DNA of 64,000 bases from Bdellovibrio sp. 22V (GTDB lineage: Bacteria > Bdellovibrionota > Bdellovibrionia > Bdellovibrionales > Bdellovibrionaceae): positions 1,116,001-1,180,000 of the forward strand of contig NZ_CP125854.1 of NCBI RefSeq assembly GCF_030169785.1, read 5' to 3'. Below the pieces are notes generated by a model. That model worked only from the letters and a program-made list of their open reading frames with translations. It made no database searches and had not been told where the DNA came from. This document shows positions 35,134-42,920 of the stretch, one piece after another; position 1 is the first letter of the stretch, and the number at the start of each line of letters is the position of its first letter. Position numbers and translations under genes: made by a program.

Positions 35134-36516
35134 TTAAATGACTTTACCGGGATTCATGATCGAATCCGGATCGAAGACTTTTTTAATTCCGCGCATGATC
35201 GCGATTTCCGCTTCCGAGCGCGTGTAAGTGAGGAACGAACGTTTCGTCATTCCCACGCCATGCTCTGCAGAGATTGAGCCTTTGTACTTTTTCACGGTAT
35301 CAAAAACCATAACATCGACTTTGCGGCACTCTTGCACGAATTCTTCTTTCGTCATTCCTTGCGGGCGCAGGATGTTGATGTGCAGATTTCCATCGCCGAT
35401 ATGACCGAACCAAACAACTTCCCATGTCGGATAAGCTTGGGCCAAAACTTTATCAAGATCTTCCATAAATGGAGGCACTTTAGAGATCGTCACGGCGATA
35501 TCGTTTTTATAAGGTGAGTACTTCGCCAAAGATTCAGAGATGTCTTCGCGGTAACGCCAAAAAGTCGCGGCTTGGACGTCAGACTGACTGATGACGCCGT
35601 CAAGAACCCACGCTTCTTCCAAACATTTTTCAAAAACACCCAAAGCGTGTTCTTCATCTTGCTCGTTGCGAGTTTCCACTTCTGCAAGAACGTAAAACGG
35701 TGACTGTGTTTCGAGGGGAGCCGGCAGACCCGTGTTCTCTAAAACTTTTTTCAAAGCTTTGTCCGAAAACATTTCAAACGCCACCAGCGACGTTTTCGTT
35801 TTAAACTCTGCAAAGATTTTCATGACAGCATCAAGGCCGCTGACAGCCATAACCAAAACTTTCATTGGCGGAGGTGCCGGAGCCAGGCGGATGGTCGCTT
35901 CAACGATGAAACCCAATGTACCTTCCGAACCGATGAAAAGATGGCGAAGATCGTAGCCAGTCGCGTTCTTCACAAGACCGTTATTAAGTTCAAGAACATC
36001 ACCGGCGCCTGTAACAACTTTCAGACCGATGATCCATTCACGCGTCAAACCGTAGCGAACGACTTTGATGCCGCCGGCGTTGGTAGCGATGTTACCGCCC
36101 ATTTGCGAAGAACCAGTCGCGGCGAAATCAACAGGATAGAAAAGATTTTTTGAATGCGCGAACTCTTGCAAAGCTTCCGTTACCACGCCCGGCTCAATCA
36201 CAACGGATTGATCGACGCCGCTAAAGTCTTTGATTTTGTTCATTTGATCAAAAGAAACGACGACCTCGCCTTGAGTCGCCACGGCCGCGCCTGACAGTCC
36301 CGTACGTCCTCCCGAGGGAACGAGCGCGATTTTGTTTTTGCGCGCCCATTTAACCAGGCTCACAACATCTTCAGTACTGCGGGGAAAAACGATCGCGGAG
36401 GCTTTGATGTCGAAATAGGTTGTCCAGTCTTTGCCCCAATACTTCAGACTCTCTTCGTCGGTCTTGATCTGGTCTCTGTGTAAAAAACTTTCGAGTTCGA
36501 CAAGGGCAGTAGACAT
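35134..36516 (-). CDS. FAD-linked oxidase (D-lactate/glycolate/2-hydroxyglutarate dehydrogenase type)
   Basis: 460 residues of the GlcD/D-LDH family. The FAD domain has SGGRTGLSGAAVA near residue 68 and GGNIATNAGGIKVVRYG near residue 140. The C-terminal cap contains HIGDGNLHIN, whose His residues bind the metal or substrate, and SAEHGVGMTKR near the end. It oxidises a D-2-hydroxy acid; the exact acid is not decided by sequence. No GlcE/GlcF-type partners are encoded here. It is the last gene of the bolA-grx operon, 9 bp after the DUF2892 gene. Confidence 0.85.
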   Translation of the reverse strand: MSTALVELESFLHRDQIKTDEESLKYWGKDWTTYFDIKASAIVFPRSTEDVVSLVKWARKNKIALVPSGGRTGLSGAAVATQGEVVVSFDQMNKIKDFSGVDQSVVIEPGVVTEALQEFAHSKNLFYPVDFAATGSSQMGGNIATNAGGIKVVRYGLTREWIIGLKVVTGAGDVLELNNGLVKNATGYDLRHLFIGSEGTLGFIVEATIRLAPAPPPMKVLVMAVSGLDAVMKIFAEFKTKTSLVAFEMFSDKALKKVLENTGLPAPLETQSPFYVLAEVETRNEQDEEHALGVFEKCLEEAWVLDGVISQSDVQAATFWRYREDISESLAKYSPYKNDIAVTISKVPPFMEDLDKVLAQAYPTWEVVWFGHIGDGNLHINILRPQGMTKEEFVQECRKVDVMVFDTVKKYKGSISAEHGVGMTKRSFLTYTRSEAEIAIMRGIKKVFDPDSIMNPGKVI

Positions 36517-36525
36517 AGAAACATC

Positions 36526-36735
36526 CTATTCTTGGTCGCGAATCGGTCGGTGAAAATCTCTCAGAGTTCTAATTCTAAAGAAAGCGTAAATGGGACACAA
36601 GCCCCAAGCCGCTGTGATAAGTCCATAAATGCCGATGTACGCCCAAAAAGGACCGCCTGCAATAGCGTAAGCGGTGAGGCCGACGCCCAAGATAAATCTT
36701 AAAATGCGGTCCCAAAGGGCGACATTGCATCTCAT
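36526..36735 (-). CDS. DUF2892 family small membrane protein
   Basis: 69 residues with two short transmembrane helices. It has the DUF2892/YgaP-like pattern: an N-terminal W-D-R-I-L-R-F-I-L-G, then a G-x-x-x-x-I-x-A-W-G-x-C-P-x-Y block with one Cys. Such domains occur with rhodanese and sulfur genes. Only one base separates it from the glutaredoxin gene upstream, so it belongs to the same operon. Confidence 0.75.
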   Translation of the reverse strand: MRCNVALWDRILRFILGVGLTAYAIAGGPFWAYIGIYGLITAAWGLCPIYAFFRIRTLRDFHRPIRDQE

Positions 36736-36736
36736 C

Positions 36737-37045
36737 TTACTGTTTCAAGAGCTCTTGCAGCTCGCCAGATTGGTACATTTCCATCATGATGTCGCTTCCG
36801 CCCACCAATTGTTTGTTGATGTACAACTGCGGAATTGTCGGCCAGTTGCCGTATTCTTTGATGCCAGAACGGATTTCTTCATCATCCAAAACGTTGACGT
36901 CGTGGAATTTGATGCCGATGTCTTGCAAGATCGCGCAAGCACGTGCAGAGAAACCGCACATAGGGAACTGTTGTGTGCCCTTCATGAAAAGCACGACTTT
37001 ATTTTCATTCAAAATATTTTCAATTTTTTCGTGTACTGTTGCCAT
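36737..37045 (-). CDS. grxD: monothiol glutaredoxin (Grx4/GrxD type)
   Basis: 102 residues, a full-length monothiol glutaredoxin. The active site is CGFS (near residue 29, FPMCGFSARA), followed by the glutathione-binding WPTIPQLYI and GGSDIMMEMY. These proteins bind a [2Fe-2S] cluster as homodimers or as heterodimers with BolA, and bolA lies directly upstream. A role in Fe-S trafficking or iron sensing is known for this pair. Confidence 0.9.
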   Translation of the reverse strand: MATVHEKIENILNENKVVLFMKGTQQFPMCGFSARACAILQDIGIKFHDVNVLDDEEIRSGIKEYGNWPTIPQLYINKQLVGGSDIMMEMYQSGELQELLKQ

Positions 37046-37059
37046 GAGTAGATCCTTTT

Positions 37060-37290
37060 TTAATTCTTAATCTTAGTCTTGATTGAAAGCGCGTGAACCT
37101 CTCCAGTCTTCAATTCTGGACCAAAGCAGGCCATCACATGCTGATGTTGTTGAATACGAGACATCCCCGCAAAAACCGGGCTTTCCACAAAGACCTCATA
37201 GTGATCTTGAGTGCCTGTGAGATCGAAAACTTCGACTTTGCAGTCGGGATAGTGCGTTTCTAATCGTTCTTTCATTTGTTCTGGTGTCAT
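37060..37290 (-). CDS. BolA family protein
   Basis: 76 residues with the BolA fold. HYEVFVESPVFAGMSRIQQHQHVMACFG carries the conserved region, including the invariant His pair that can bind the Fe-S cluster shared with Grx4. It is 14 bp upstream of the CGFS glutaredoxin gene on the same strand. This is the first gene of a four-gene operon. It is closer to the short IbaG/YrbA branch than to long BolA. Confidence 0.85.
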   Translation of the reverse strand: MTPEQMKERLETHYPDCKVEVFDLTGTQDHYEVFVESPVFAGMSRIQQHQHVMACFGPELKTGEVHALSIKTKIKN

Positions 37291-37340
37291 AGGAGGCGAA
37301 CGTAGCAGAGGCCCGAAATGAAGTCACAGGTCTGGCTTGT

Positions 37341-39302
37341 ATGACACATGCGGTCGATGTAGTATTAGGGCTTATGTTTGGTCCTACTCATCGGTTGCTT
37401 AAAATCTTCTCCCTGGTCCTTGTGGCTTTGCTCTTTTATTTCTTCGCACGGGTGGAGTTTTTGCTATGGAACTGGAGTTTATTTAAGAATAAGCCGGTCC
37501 TCGATATTCTGTGGTCCTTTGTGGTGGGACTGCGCTTTGATGCCGCCGCTGCATTGAGTGTCACGGCTCCTGTTCTGCTTTTGGCTTTCGTGCCGTGGCC
37601 GAAGAGCTGGCATTGGCACTGGTCGACGCTGACGTGGGTGCTTTTCTCTTTGCTGCAAGTGCCATTTCTGATTCTCAATCTTGTCGACGTAGAGTTTATT
37701 AATTTCGTCGGCCGTCGTTTTTCTTACGACACTCTTTTTATTGTGAATGAAATTCCCGGTAAGTTTTGGAATTTTGTTACCAGCTATTGGCTGCTCTTTT
37801 TGATCAACACCTTGCTGGTGGTTTTGTTCGTCTTCTGTGTTCGTCGTGTGATGACACGCGAATCGCAAGAGGTCGTATGGCCGGGAGAGAAGAAAAGCTC
37901 CGTAAAACTTTGGCTCTCGCACGCCTTTTTATGTTTTGTCGCTTTGGCGGTTTCGGTCGTGGGCATTCGCGGCGGATTGCAAAGCAAGCCGATCAATTTT
38001 GTGAATGCGAATGTCTTTACGGCGCCGCTTTTAAACAATTTGGTTCTAAACTCGACGTTTACTTTTATTAAAAGTTACGGCGCCGAAAGTCTTAAACGCG
38101 AAAAATATTTCGCCAACAAAGATGAAATGCTGACCCACCTTAATGGTTTTCTCAAGGTTTCTGCGCTCGAGGGAAAACGTCCCGCCAAGCCTCAAAATGT
38201 CATGATTATCATCCTTGAAAGTTTCGGCGAGGAATTTCTAGGCCCCGTGAACGGCAAAACCTACACGCCGTTTTTGGATTCTCTTATGGCGAAGTCGTTG
38301 GTTTTTAAAAATGCTTACGCGAACGGCCGCCGCTCTATTGAAGGCGTCGGAGCCGTCATGGCCGGCATTCCGGCTTTGATGAGTGAGCCGTTTATCTCTT
38401 CGCATTTCACGTCCAATTACTTTTTGGGTTTAGGAACACTGGTTTCACAGAAAGGCTATGCGACAAGTTTTTTCCATGGCGGTCATAACGGGACGATGTA
38501 TTTTGATTCCTTCATGCAAAGTGCCGGGGTGGAAAAATACTATGGCGCGCGTGAATACGGAAATGCCGCCGATGATGACGGTGTGTGGGGAATTTGGGAC
38601 GAGCCGTTCTTGCAGTGGATGCTCGGGCAAATGGATTCGCTACCTCAGCCTTTCATGAACACGGTGTTTACGCTTTCTTCCCATCAACCGTTTAAAGTGC
38701 CGGAAAAATACCAGGAGACTTTCCCTGAAGGTCCATTGCCGATTCTCAAGACGATCGCCTATACGGATTATGCTCTGAAAAAGTTCTTTGCCGAGGCGGA
38801 AAAGAAGCCGTGGTTTAAAGATACTTTGTTCATCATCACGGCCGACCATGCGGCTCTTCATTATCGTCCTGAATATGAAAACGACATCGGCAGCTACCGC
38901 ATTCCGTTGTTCTTTTATCATCCGTCCTATTCGTTTCCCAAAGTGGATACGGAGATGATCGTGCAGCAAATCGACATCTTGCCGACGGTTTTGGATTTCT
39001 TAGGTTTGCCAGAGAAAGACAAAAACTATCTTGGCAGCTCCGTTTTTATTTCCGGAGATAAAACCGTCGTGAACTATATTGACGGCCGGTACATTCTTTT
39101 CGCCAAAGAGGCCCACCTGCGATGGTCACCGGGACATAACGAACCGCAGATGTTTGCCATCGACGACCGCGTCGGCGAGCGCGAACTTTCGTCTGCAGAA
39201 ACCAACGCGCGCAAGCAGCAGTTGACGGAAAAATTGAAAGCCACTATACAATATTTCAACGAAGGAATGTGGGATAATAAATTGTATTATCCATCTAAGT
39301 AG
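37341..39302 (+). CDS. LtaS/MdoB-type sulfatase-fold phosphotransferase
   Basis: 653 residues. Five transmembrane helices (about residues 15-215) anchor a periplasmic alkaline-phosphatase-like domain. IILESFGEEFLG gives the first metal ligand, NGRRSIEGVGAVMAG the catalytic Ser/Thr region, and IITADHAALHYRPEYEND the distal metal site. Relatives transfer phosphoglycerol or phosphoethanolamine to glycans or lipids. The acceptor here is unknown. An alternative start at 37374 (MFGPTHRLLK) would remove eleven residues. It stands alone on the plus strand. Confidence 0.82.
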   Translation: MTHAVDVVLGLMFGPTHRLLKIFSLVLVALLFYFFARVEFLLWNWSLFKNKPVLDILWSFVVGLRFDAAAALSVTAPVLLLAFVPWPKSWHWHWSTLTWVLFSLLQVPFLILNLVDVEFINFVGRRFSYDTLFIVNEIPGKFWNFVTSYWLLFLINTLLVVLFVFCVRRVMTRESQEVVWPGEKKSSVKLWLSHAFLCFVALAVSVVGIRGGLQSKPINFVNANVFTAPLLNNLVLNSTFTFIKSYGAESLKREKYFANKDEMLTHLNGFLKVSALEGKRPAKPQNVMIIILESFGEEFLGPVNGKTYTPFLDSLMAKSLVFKNAYANGRRSIEGVGAVMAGIPALMSEPFISSHFTSNYFLGLGTLVSQKGYATSFFHGGHNGTMYFDSFMQSAGVEKYYGAREYGNAADDDGVWGIWDEPFLQWMLGQMDSLPQPFMNTVFTLSSHQPFKVPEKYQETFPEGPLPILKTIAYTDYALKKFFAEAEKKPWFKDTLFIITADHAALHYRPEYENDIGSYRIPLFFYHPSYSFPKVDTEMIVQQIDILPTVLDFLGLPEKDKNYLGSSVFISGDKTVVNYIDGRYILFAKEAHLRWSPGHNEPQMFAIDDRVGERELSSAETNARKQQLTEKLKATIQYFNEGMWDNKLYYPSK

Positions 39303-39325
39303 TTCCGCTTTGTTGAGCAGCTTGT

Positions 39326-39934
39326 ATGTCTGAAGAAAATAATAATAATTTTGAAATGCGTTGTGGGGTTGTGATCGCGATTTTTGCGGCGATCATGGCG
39401 GTGAGTGATTTGGTCGCGGGCAAGTACGGGGACGATGAGATCATCGGCACCAACGAAAAGGCCGCCGCATATATGTGGTATCAATCGAAAAGCATCAAAG
39501 AAACTTTGGTGGAAGGGGAGAAGTCCCTTCTTGTGAGTCTTAAGGAAGCGGGAGCCATCGAAGCCAAAGCAGCACCAGGTGTAGACCGGCACATCACCAA
39601 TTTAGAGCGAAAAATTCTGCGCTATAAAAAAGAGAAGAACGAAATTCTCAAAGGATCACAAAGTGTCGGCCCTGAAAACTGGGTGCAGGATCTTAACGGC
39701 GAGCTCGGAAAAATCATCGGGGCGCAAGAAATGGAAGCCCATTTGGCGTCTCTGGGGAAGGCCGGAGATCGCTTCGACATGGCCAGCTTGTTTTTTCAAG
39801 TATGCTTGGTTCTCGGAGCATTAAGCTTGGTTCTAAAAAAAGAAAAACTGCAAATGGTGTTCTTTTCGGGGATGTGCCTGCTGGGAGTTTTGGGCGCCGG
39901 AATTTCTTTGTGGGCGTTTGTCTCTGTCGCATAA
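39326..39934 (+). CDS. DUF4337-like membrane protein
   Basis: 202 residues. One transmembrane helix near the N-terminus (about 13-29), a long helical loop containing NEKAAAYMWYQSKSIKETL, and two more helices in the last 50 residues match the DUF4337 layout. The function of the family is unknown. It starts 23 bp after the phosphotransferase gene and may be co-transcribed. Its stop is 9 bp from that of the convergent PilZ gene. Confidence 0.65.
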   Translation: MSEENNNNFEMRCGVVIAIFAAIMAVSDLVAGKYGDDEIIGTNEKAAAYMWYQSKSIKETLVEGEKSLLVSLKEAGAIEAKAAPGVDRHITNLERKILRYKKEKNEILKGSQSVGPENWVQDLNGELGKIIGAQEMEAHLASLGKAGDRFDMASLFFQVCLVLGALSLVLKKEKLQMVFFSGMCLLGVLGAGISLWAFVSVA

Positions 39935-39943
39935 AGCGAGCGT

Positions 39944-40630
39944 TTAGCCCGCTTTTCTAAAATAAATTTCTCTTTGCAAATCGGTGAGGGAGGTGACGAT
40001 TTTTCCCTCGCTCGCATTCGCCATGTGATTAAACTCAATGCCTAACACAAGATGGGTCATGCCTTGGGCGCGGATATTTTTAAGCAAACCCTGCACAAGA
40101 ATCGGATCACGATCCCCTAAGAAAATCTCTGCTTCTACAAGGTCTTCCAGTTTAAGATTGGCATCTTCTTGCGGGATTTCGACAGCGCAGCCTTCCGTGC
40201 TGAGATCCAAAAGACGGCAAGAAATGGAGCAAATACCCTGGTTCAGACAGTTAATAACGAACTGAGCGGAATAATCCTTCGGAAGCACGTAGCGATAGTT
40301 GCGACGTCTTTGTAAATGGAAAAGATTCAGCACTGTCAGTGTGACATAGTTGTCGCCCACGATCGGGTGGGTTTCGAAAATGTATTTTTCCCCCTGAATG
40401 GAGAAGCTTGCGGTGAAAGTTGCATTCTCCTGAGTGTTCATGGAAGTTTCCTCAGGAGGATGACATTTGATTTGTTGGTTCGAGTTAATGCTTACGGGCT
40501 TTAAGGAAATATTGCGGTCGAACTTATCGCGCAAATAGATCGTCTCTTTGCTCGCAAGAATTTTTTGCAACAAGAACTGCTTGTCGGCTTCGTTATGAAT
40601 GGCTTTGAAAACGATCAGGGCCTCACTCAT
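39944..40630 (-). CDS. PilZ domain protein (probable c-di-GMP receptor)
   Basis: 228 residues. An N-terminal YcgR-like half (1-105) leads into a PilZ domain that keeps both c-di-GMP motifs: RRRNYRYVLP (R-x3-R type) near residue 112 and LDLSTEGCAVEIP (D-x-S-x-x-G) near residue 143. It most likely changes conformation on binding c-di-GMP and acts on a partner protein, often in motility. It begins one base after the cyclic-nucleotide-binding gene, so the two signals may be read by one operon. Confidence 0.85.
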   Translation of the reverse strand: MSEALIVFKAIHNEADKQFLLQKILASKETIYLRDKFDRNISLKPVSINSNQQIKCHPPEETSMNTQENATFTASFSIQGEKYIFETHPIVGDNYVTLTVLNLFHLQRRRNYRYVLPKDYSAQFVINCLNQGICSISCRLLDLSTEGCAVEIPQEDANLKLEDLVEAEIFLGDRDPILVQGLLKNIRAQGMTHLVLGIEFNHMANASEGKIVTSLTDLQREIYFRKAG

Positions 40631-40631
40631 A

Positions 40632-41777
40632 TTATGCCGCCGCTACAATCTTGTGACCACACTCGTGACAGAATTTCGCGCCCGCTTGAAGCTCGACAGA
40701 GCACGCAGGGCAGGAGGGTCCGCCAGAAGCTTTTTTCTTGGGACGTTCTTCTTTTTCATCCATGTCAACGAAACCTTTTTCGTTCCACTTTTCAATTTCA
40801 CGAAGCATCTTCCAGCTTTGGAAAATTGAGCGGAACTCTTTCACTTCAAATTGCAACAGAACGCCGGAACCGCCATTTTTTCTTTTCATGAAGACACCTT
40901 TGCCTTCAAGACGGTTGAAATGGTCGTTATTCAAGTTAATGCCGATTTCATTTTTACAGTGTTCAGAAAATTTCGCGAAATCAACACCCACAATACCAAA
41001 GCGGTCTGGTTGCTCGTTCTCGCAAAGTTTCAGAAGAGCTTCCAACATTTGCTGGCAAAGCTCGTCGACTTTAAGAAGCTCTGAACGGCCGCCTTTAAAG
41101 TAGTAATACTGATAGAACTCAAAGAAGCTTTCCACCAATGGCAGATCCAAGAAATGCACTTTCTGGATTTCATCCGGTCCATCTGGATTGTCGGGCGCTT
41201 TCCCCATTTCATAAAGAGCGAGCTTCAGCTTCACAAGAATATTAATCGCCTGTTCAATGCGCTTCGGAGATTCGCCCATCACACGTTGTGAGTATTGTTT
41301 CATCATACTCCAGTCGACGACAATACGGCCGGCTTGTGACCGATCACCCTTATGATTTGCGGTGTGGAAGACAGCCCCGAAAACTTTAGCCACCTGATCT
41401 TCCGGACAAGGTGAGGAGTCCTTTTCAAGTTTGCTCGAACGCACGTCATTGACGGCCAAACGCAAACGTTCTGCCAATGATTTGATGATCACTTTGAGCA
41501 TTTGCGGAGCGCCCTCATATTGCTGCTTCAAAGTCTCAACAGGAATTTCCAGAACTTTGGTTTCTGTCGTCGCAATGGCGGAAGTAGGGTGAGTGTTTTG
41601 CCCCAGAATCACTTGATCGCCGAGAATGTGCGAAGAGCCTAACTGAAAGAAATCAATGGTCTTCTTACCGCGGATAAGGCATTGGTTGGCGCCTCCCGTT
41701 TGGATCAGATAAACCGACGTGATCTTATCGCCATCCTTATAGATGACTTCGCCTTTTTTGAAGGTTTTAACAGACAT
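40632..41777 (-). CDS. cyclic-nucleotide-binding domain protein with C-terminal zinc ribbon
   Basis: 381 residues. Residues 1-120 form a cNMP-binding domain (FKKGEVIYKDGDKITSVYLI, LGDQVILGQ). The middle (about 130-340) is helical and unassigned. The C-terminus is a zinc ribbon: CPACSVELQAGAKFCHECGHK (354-374), with two Cys-x2-Cys knuckles. No DNA-binding helix-turn-helix of the Crp type is obvious. The gene is followed one base later by the PilZ gene. Confidence 0.8.
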   Translation of the reverse strand: MSVKTFKKGEVIYKDGDKITSVYLIQTGGANQCLIRGKKTIDFFQLGSSHILGDQVILGQNTHPTSAIATTETKVLEIPVETLKQQYEGAPQMLKVIIKSLAERLRLAVNDVRSSKLEKDSSPCPEDQVAKVFGAVFHTANHKGDRSQAGRIVVDWSMMKQYSQRVMGESPKRIEQAINILVKLKLALYEMGKAPDNPDGPDEIQKVHFLDLPLVESFFEFYQYYYFKGGRSELLKVDELCQQMLEALLKLCENEQPDRFGIVGVDFAKFSEHCKNEIGINLNNDHFNRLEGKGVFMKRKNGGSGVLLQFEVKEFRSIFQSWKMLREIEKWNEKGFVDMDEKEERPKKKASGGPSCPACSVELQAGAKFCHECGHKIVAAA

Positions 41778-41900
41778 GGGCAGAACTCCTTAGAGTTCCA
41801 TATCGGAAAAATCCCCGAATAATTGAGGTTTTAACCGGTCTCTTTCGTCCAGTTTCGGCTGCCTCTTGCGGGCGAGGAGGACTTCGTTTATAACAGGCCC

Positions 41901-42230
41901 ATGGATTATTTCTTTTCCCCGGCCTCACCAGAACATCAAAAGCGCGAAAAGGCGAAAGCCCGTGAATTGCGTTTGAGTCAGTGGTGGAAGCAGGAGCTAG
42001 GCAAAGGTCTGTGCTATCACTGCGGAGAGCGTTTTAAACCGGCGGAATTGACCATGGATCACCTGATTCCCATTGCACGCGGCGGGAAGTCCAATAAGAA
42101 CAACTGCGTTCCTTCATGCAAAGACTGCAATACGAAAAAAGGTTACAAGACCCGCGCGGAAATGGCTTTGGAATCGCTGTCTCAAACTGCGACAACAACA
42201 GAGCCTGATTCAAACGACGAAGAGTCTTAA
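41901..42230 (+). CDS. HNH endonuclease domain protein
   Basis: 109 residues. CYHCGERFKPAELTMDHLIPIARGG contains the zinc Cys pair and the D-H catalytic core of the HNH fold; NNCVPSCKDCNTKKG supplies the Asn, second Cys pair and final Lys/Gly. The short size and Gln/Thr-rich tail suggest a free-standing nuclease rather than a restriction enzyme. No methyltransferase or other defence gene is close. It overlaps the stop of the convergent gene by 4 nt. Confidence 0.8.
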   Translation: MDYFFSPASPEHQKREKAKARELRLSQWWKQELGKGLCYHCGERFKPAELTMDHLIPIARGGKSNKNNCVPSCKDCNTKKGYKTRAEMALESLSQTATTTEPDSNDEES

Positions 42231-42862
42231 GCTAAAGACGCCGTCGCAATCAAGATGACAGCCACATCAACGCCCTCTTTTTTGAGGGGCGAAGCCCACA
42301 AGAGTTTGTTGCGAATGGAGAGACGCTCTAAAGAATCTCTTTCTTTAATGACGTGCTCAGGATTATTCACTCGAATCGTTTTTTTCTGCGCGAAAAGCTC
42401 TGCCGCTGTTTTTTCAATGGCGGCCTGGTCGGCAGGAGTGCGTTCGTAAAGATTATACCACTTACGACAGTACAGATCTTCCAGGGTGTAGCTGCCTACC
42501 TCAAAGAAAAGCAAAGTCCGGAAAATCTGCGTTTGTAAAAAGTTGTAAAATTCAACGAGATGATTCGATTCGATTTTATCGAGAAGGTCCGGATCCACGG
42601 CGAAGCCATGCCGCTCTAACGCCTTGAGTGTGAAAAACTTTGTGTCGCGCAATGAACGGCCGTTCATCTTAACATCCAAACAAATTTGGTAATATTGCTG
42701 CAAGTCGCGAATCACTTGCAGTTTTTCATCGTCGTTTAGCAAATTAAAAAAAGGAAGTCCATGCCGAGCGTGAGGACGAATGACGATCCCTTCTTCCTCT
42801 ACAAGAGCGCAAATATTTGAAGCGTGTATACGAAAACGTTCTTCGAGAGACGTCAATGGCAT
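42227..42862 (-). CDS. hypothetical cytoplasmic protein
   Basis: 211 residues, mostly helical by composition, without signal peptide or membrane segment. The N-terminal half contains LLNDDEKLQVIRDLQQYYQICLDVKM and looks like a helical bundle; the C-terminus ends VAVILIATASLA, a hydrophobic tail. I do not recognise a family or motif. It is a single gene between the fibre-like gene and the convergent HNH gene. Confidence 0.55.
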   Translation of the reverse strand: MPLTSLEERFRIHASNICALVEEEGIVIRPHARHGLPFFNLLNDDEKLQVIRDLQQYYQICLDVKMNGRSLRDTKFFTLKALERHGFAVDPDLLDKIESNHLVEFYNFLQTQIFRTLLFFEVGSYTLEDLYCRKWYNLYERTPADQAAIEKTAAELFAQKKTIRVNNPEHVIKERDSLERLSIRNKLLWASPLKKEGVDVAVILIATASLA

Positions 42863-42920
42863 AAAAACTTTTATACCAGTCTTTGTTTGGTGTGACTACA
42901 AGAAGTGTTGTGTACAAAAA

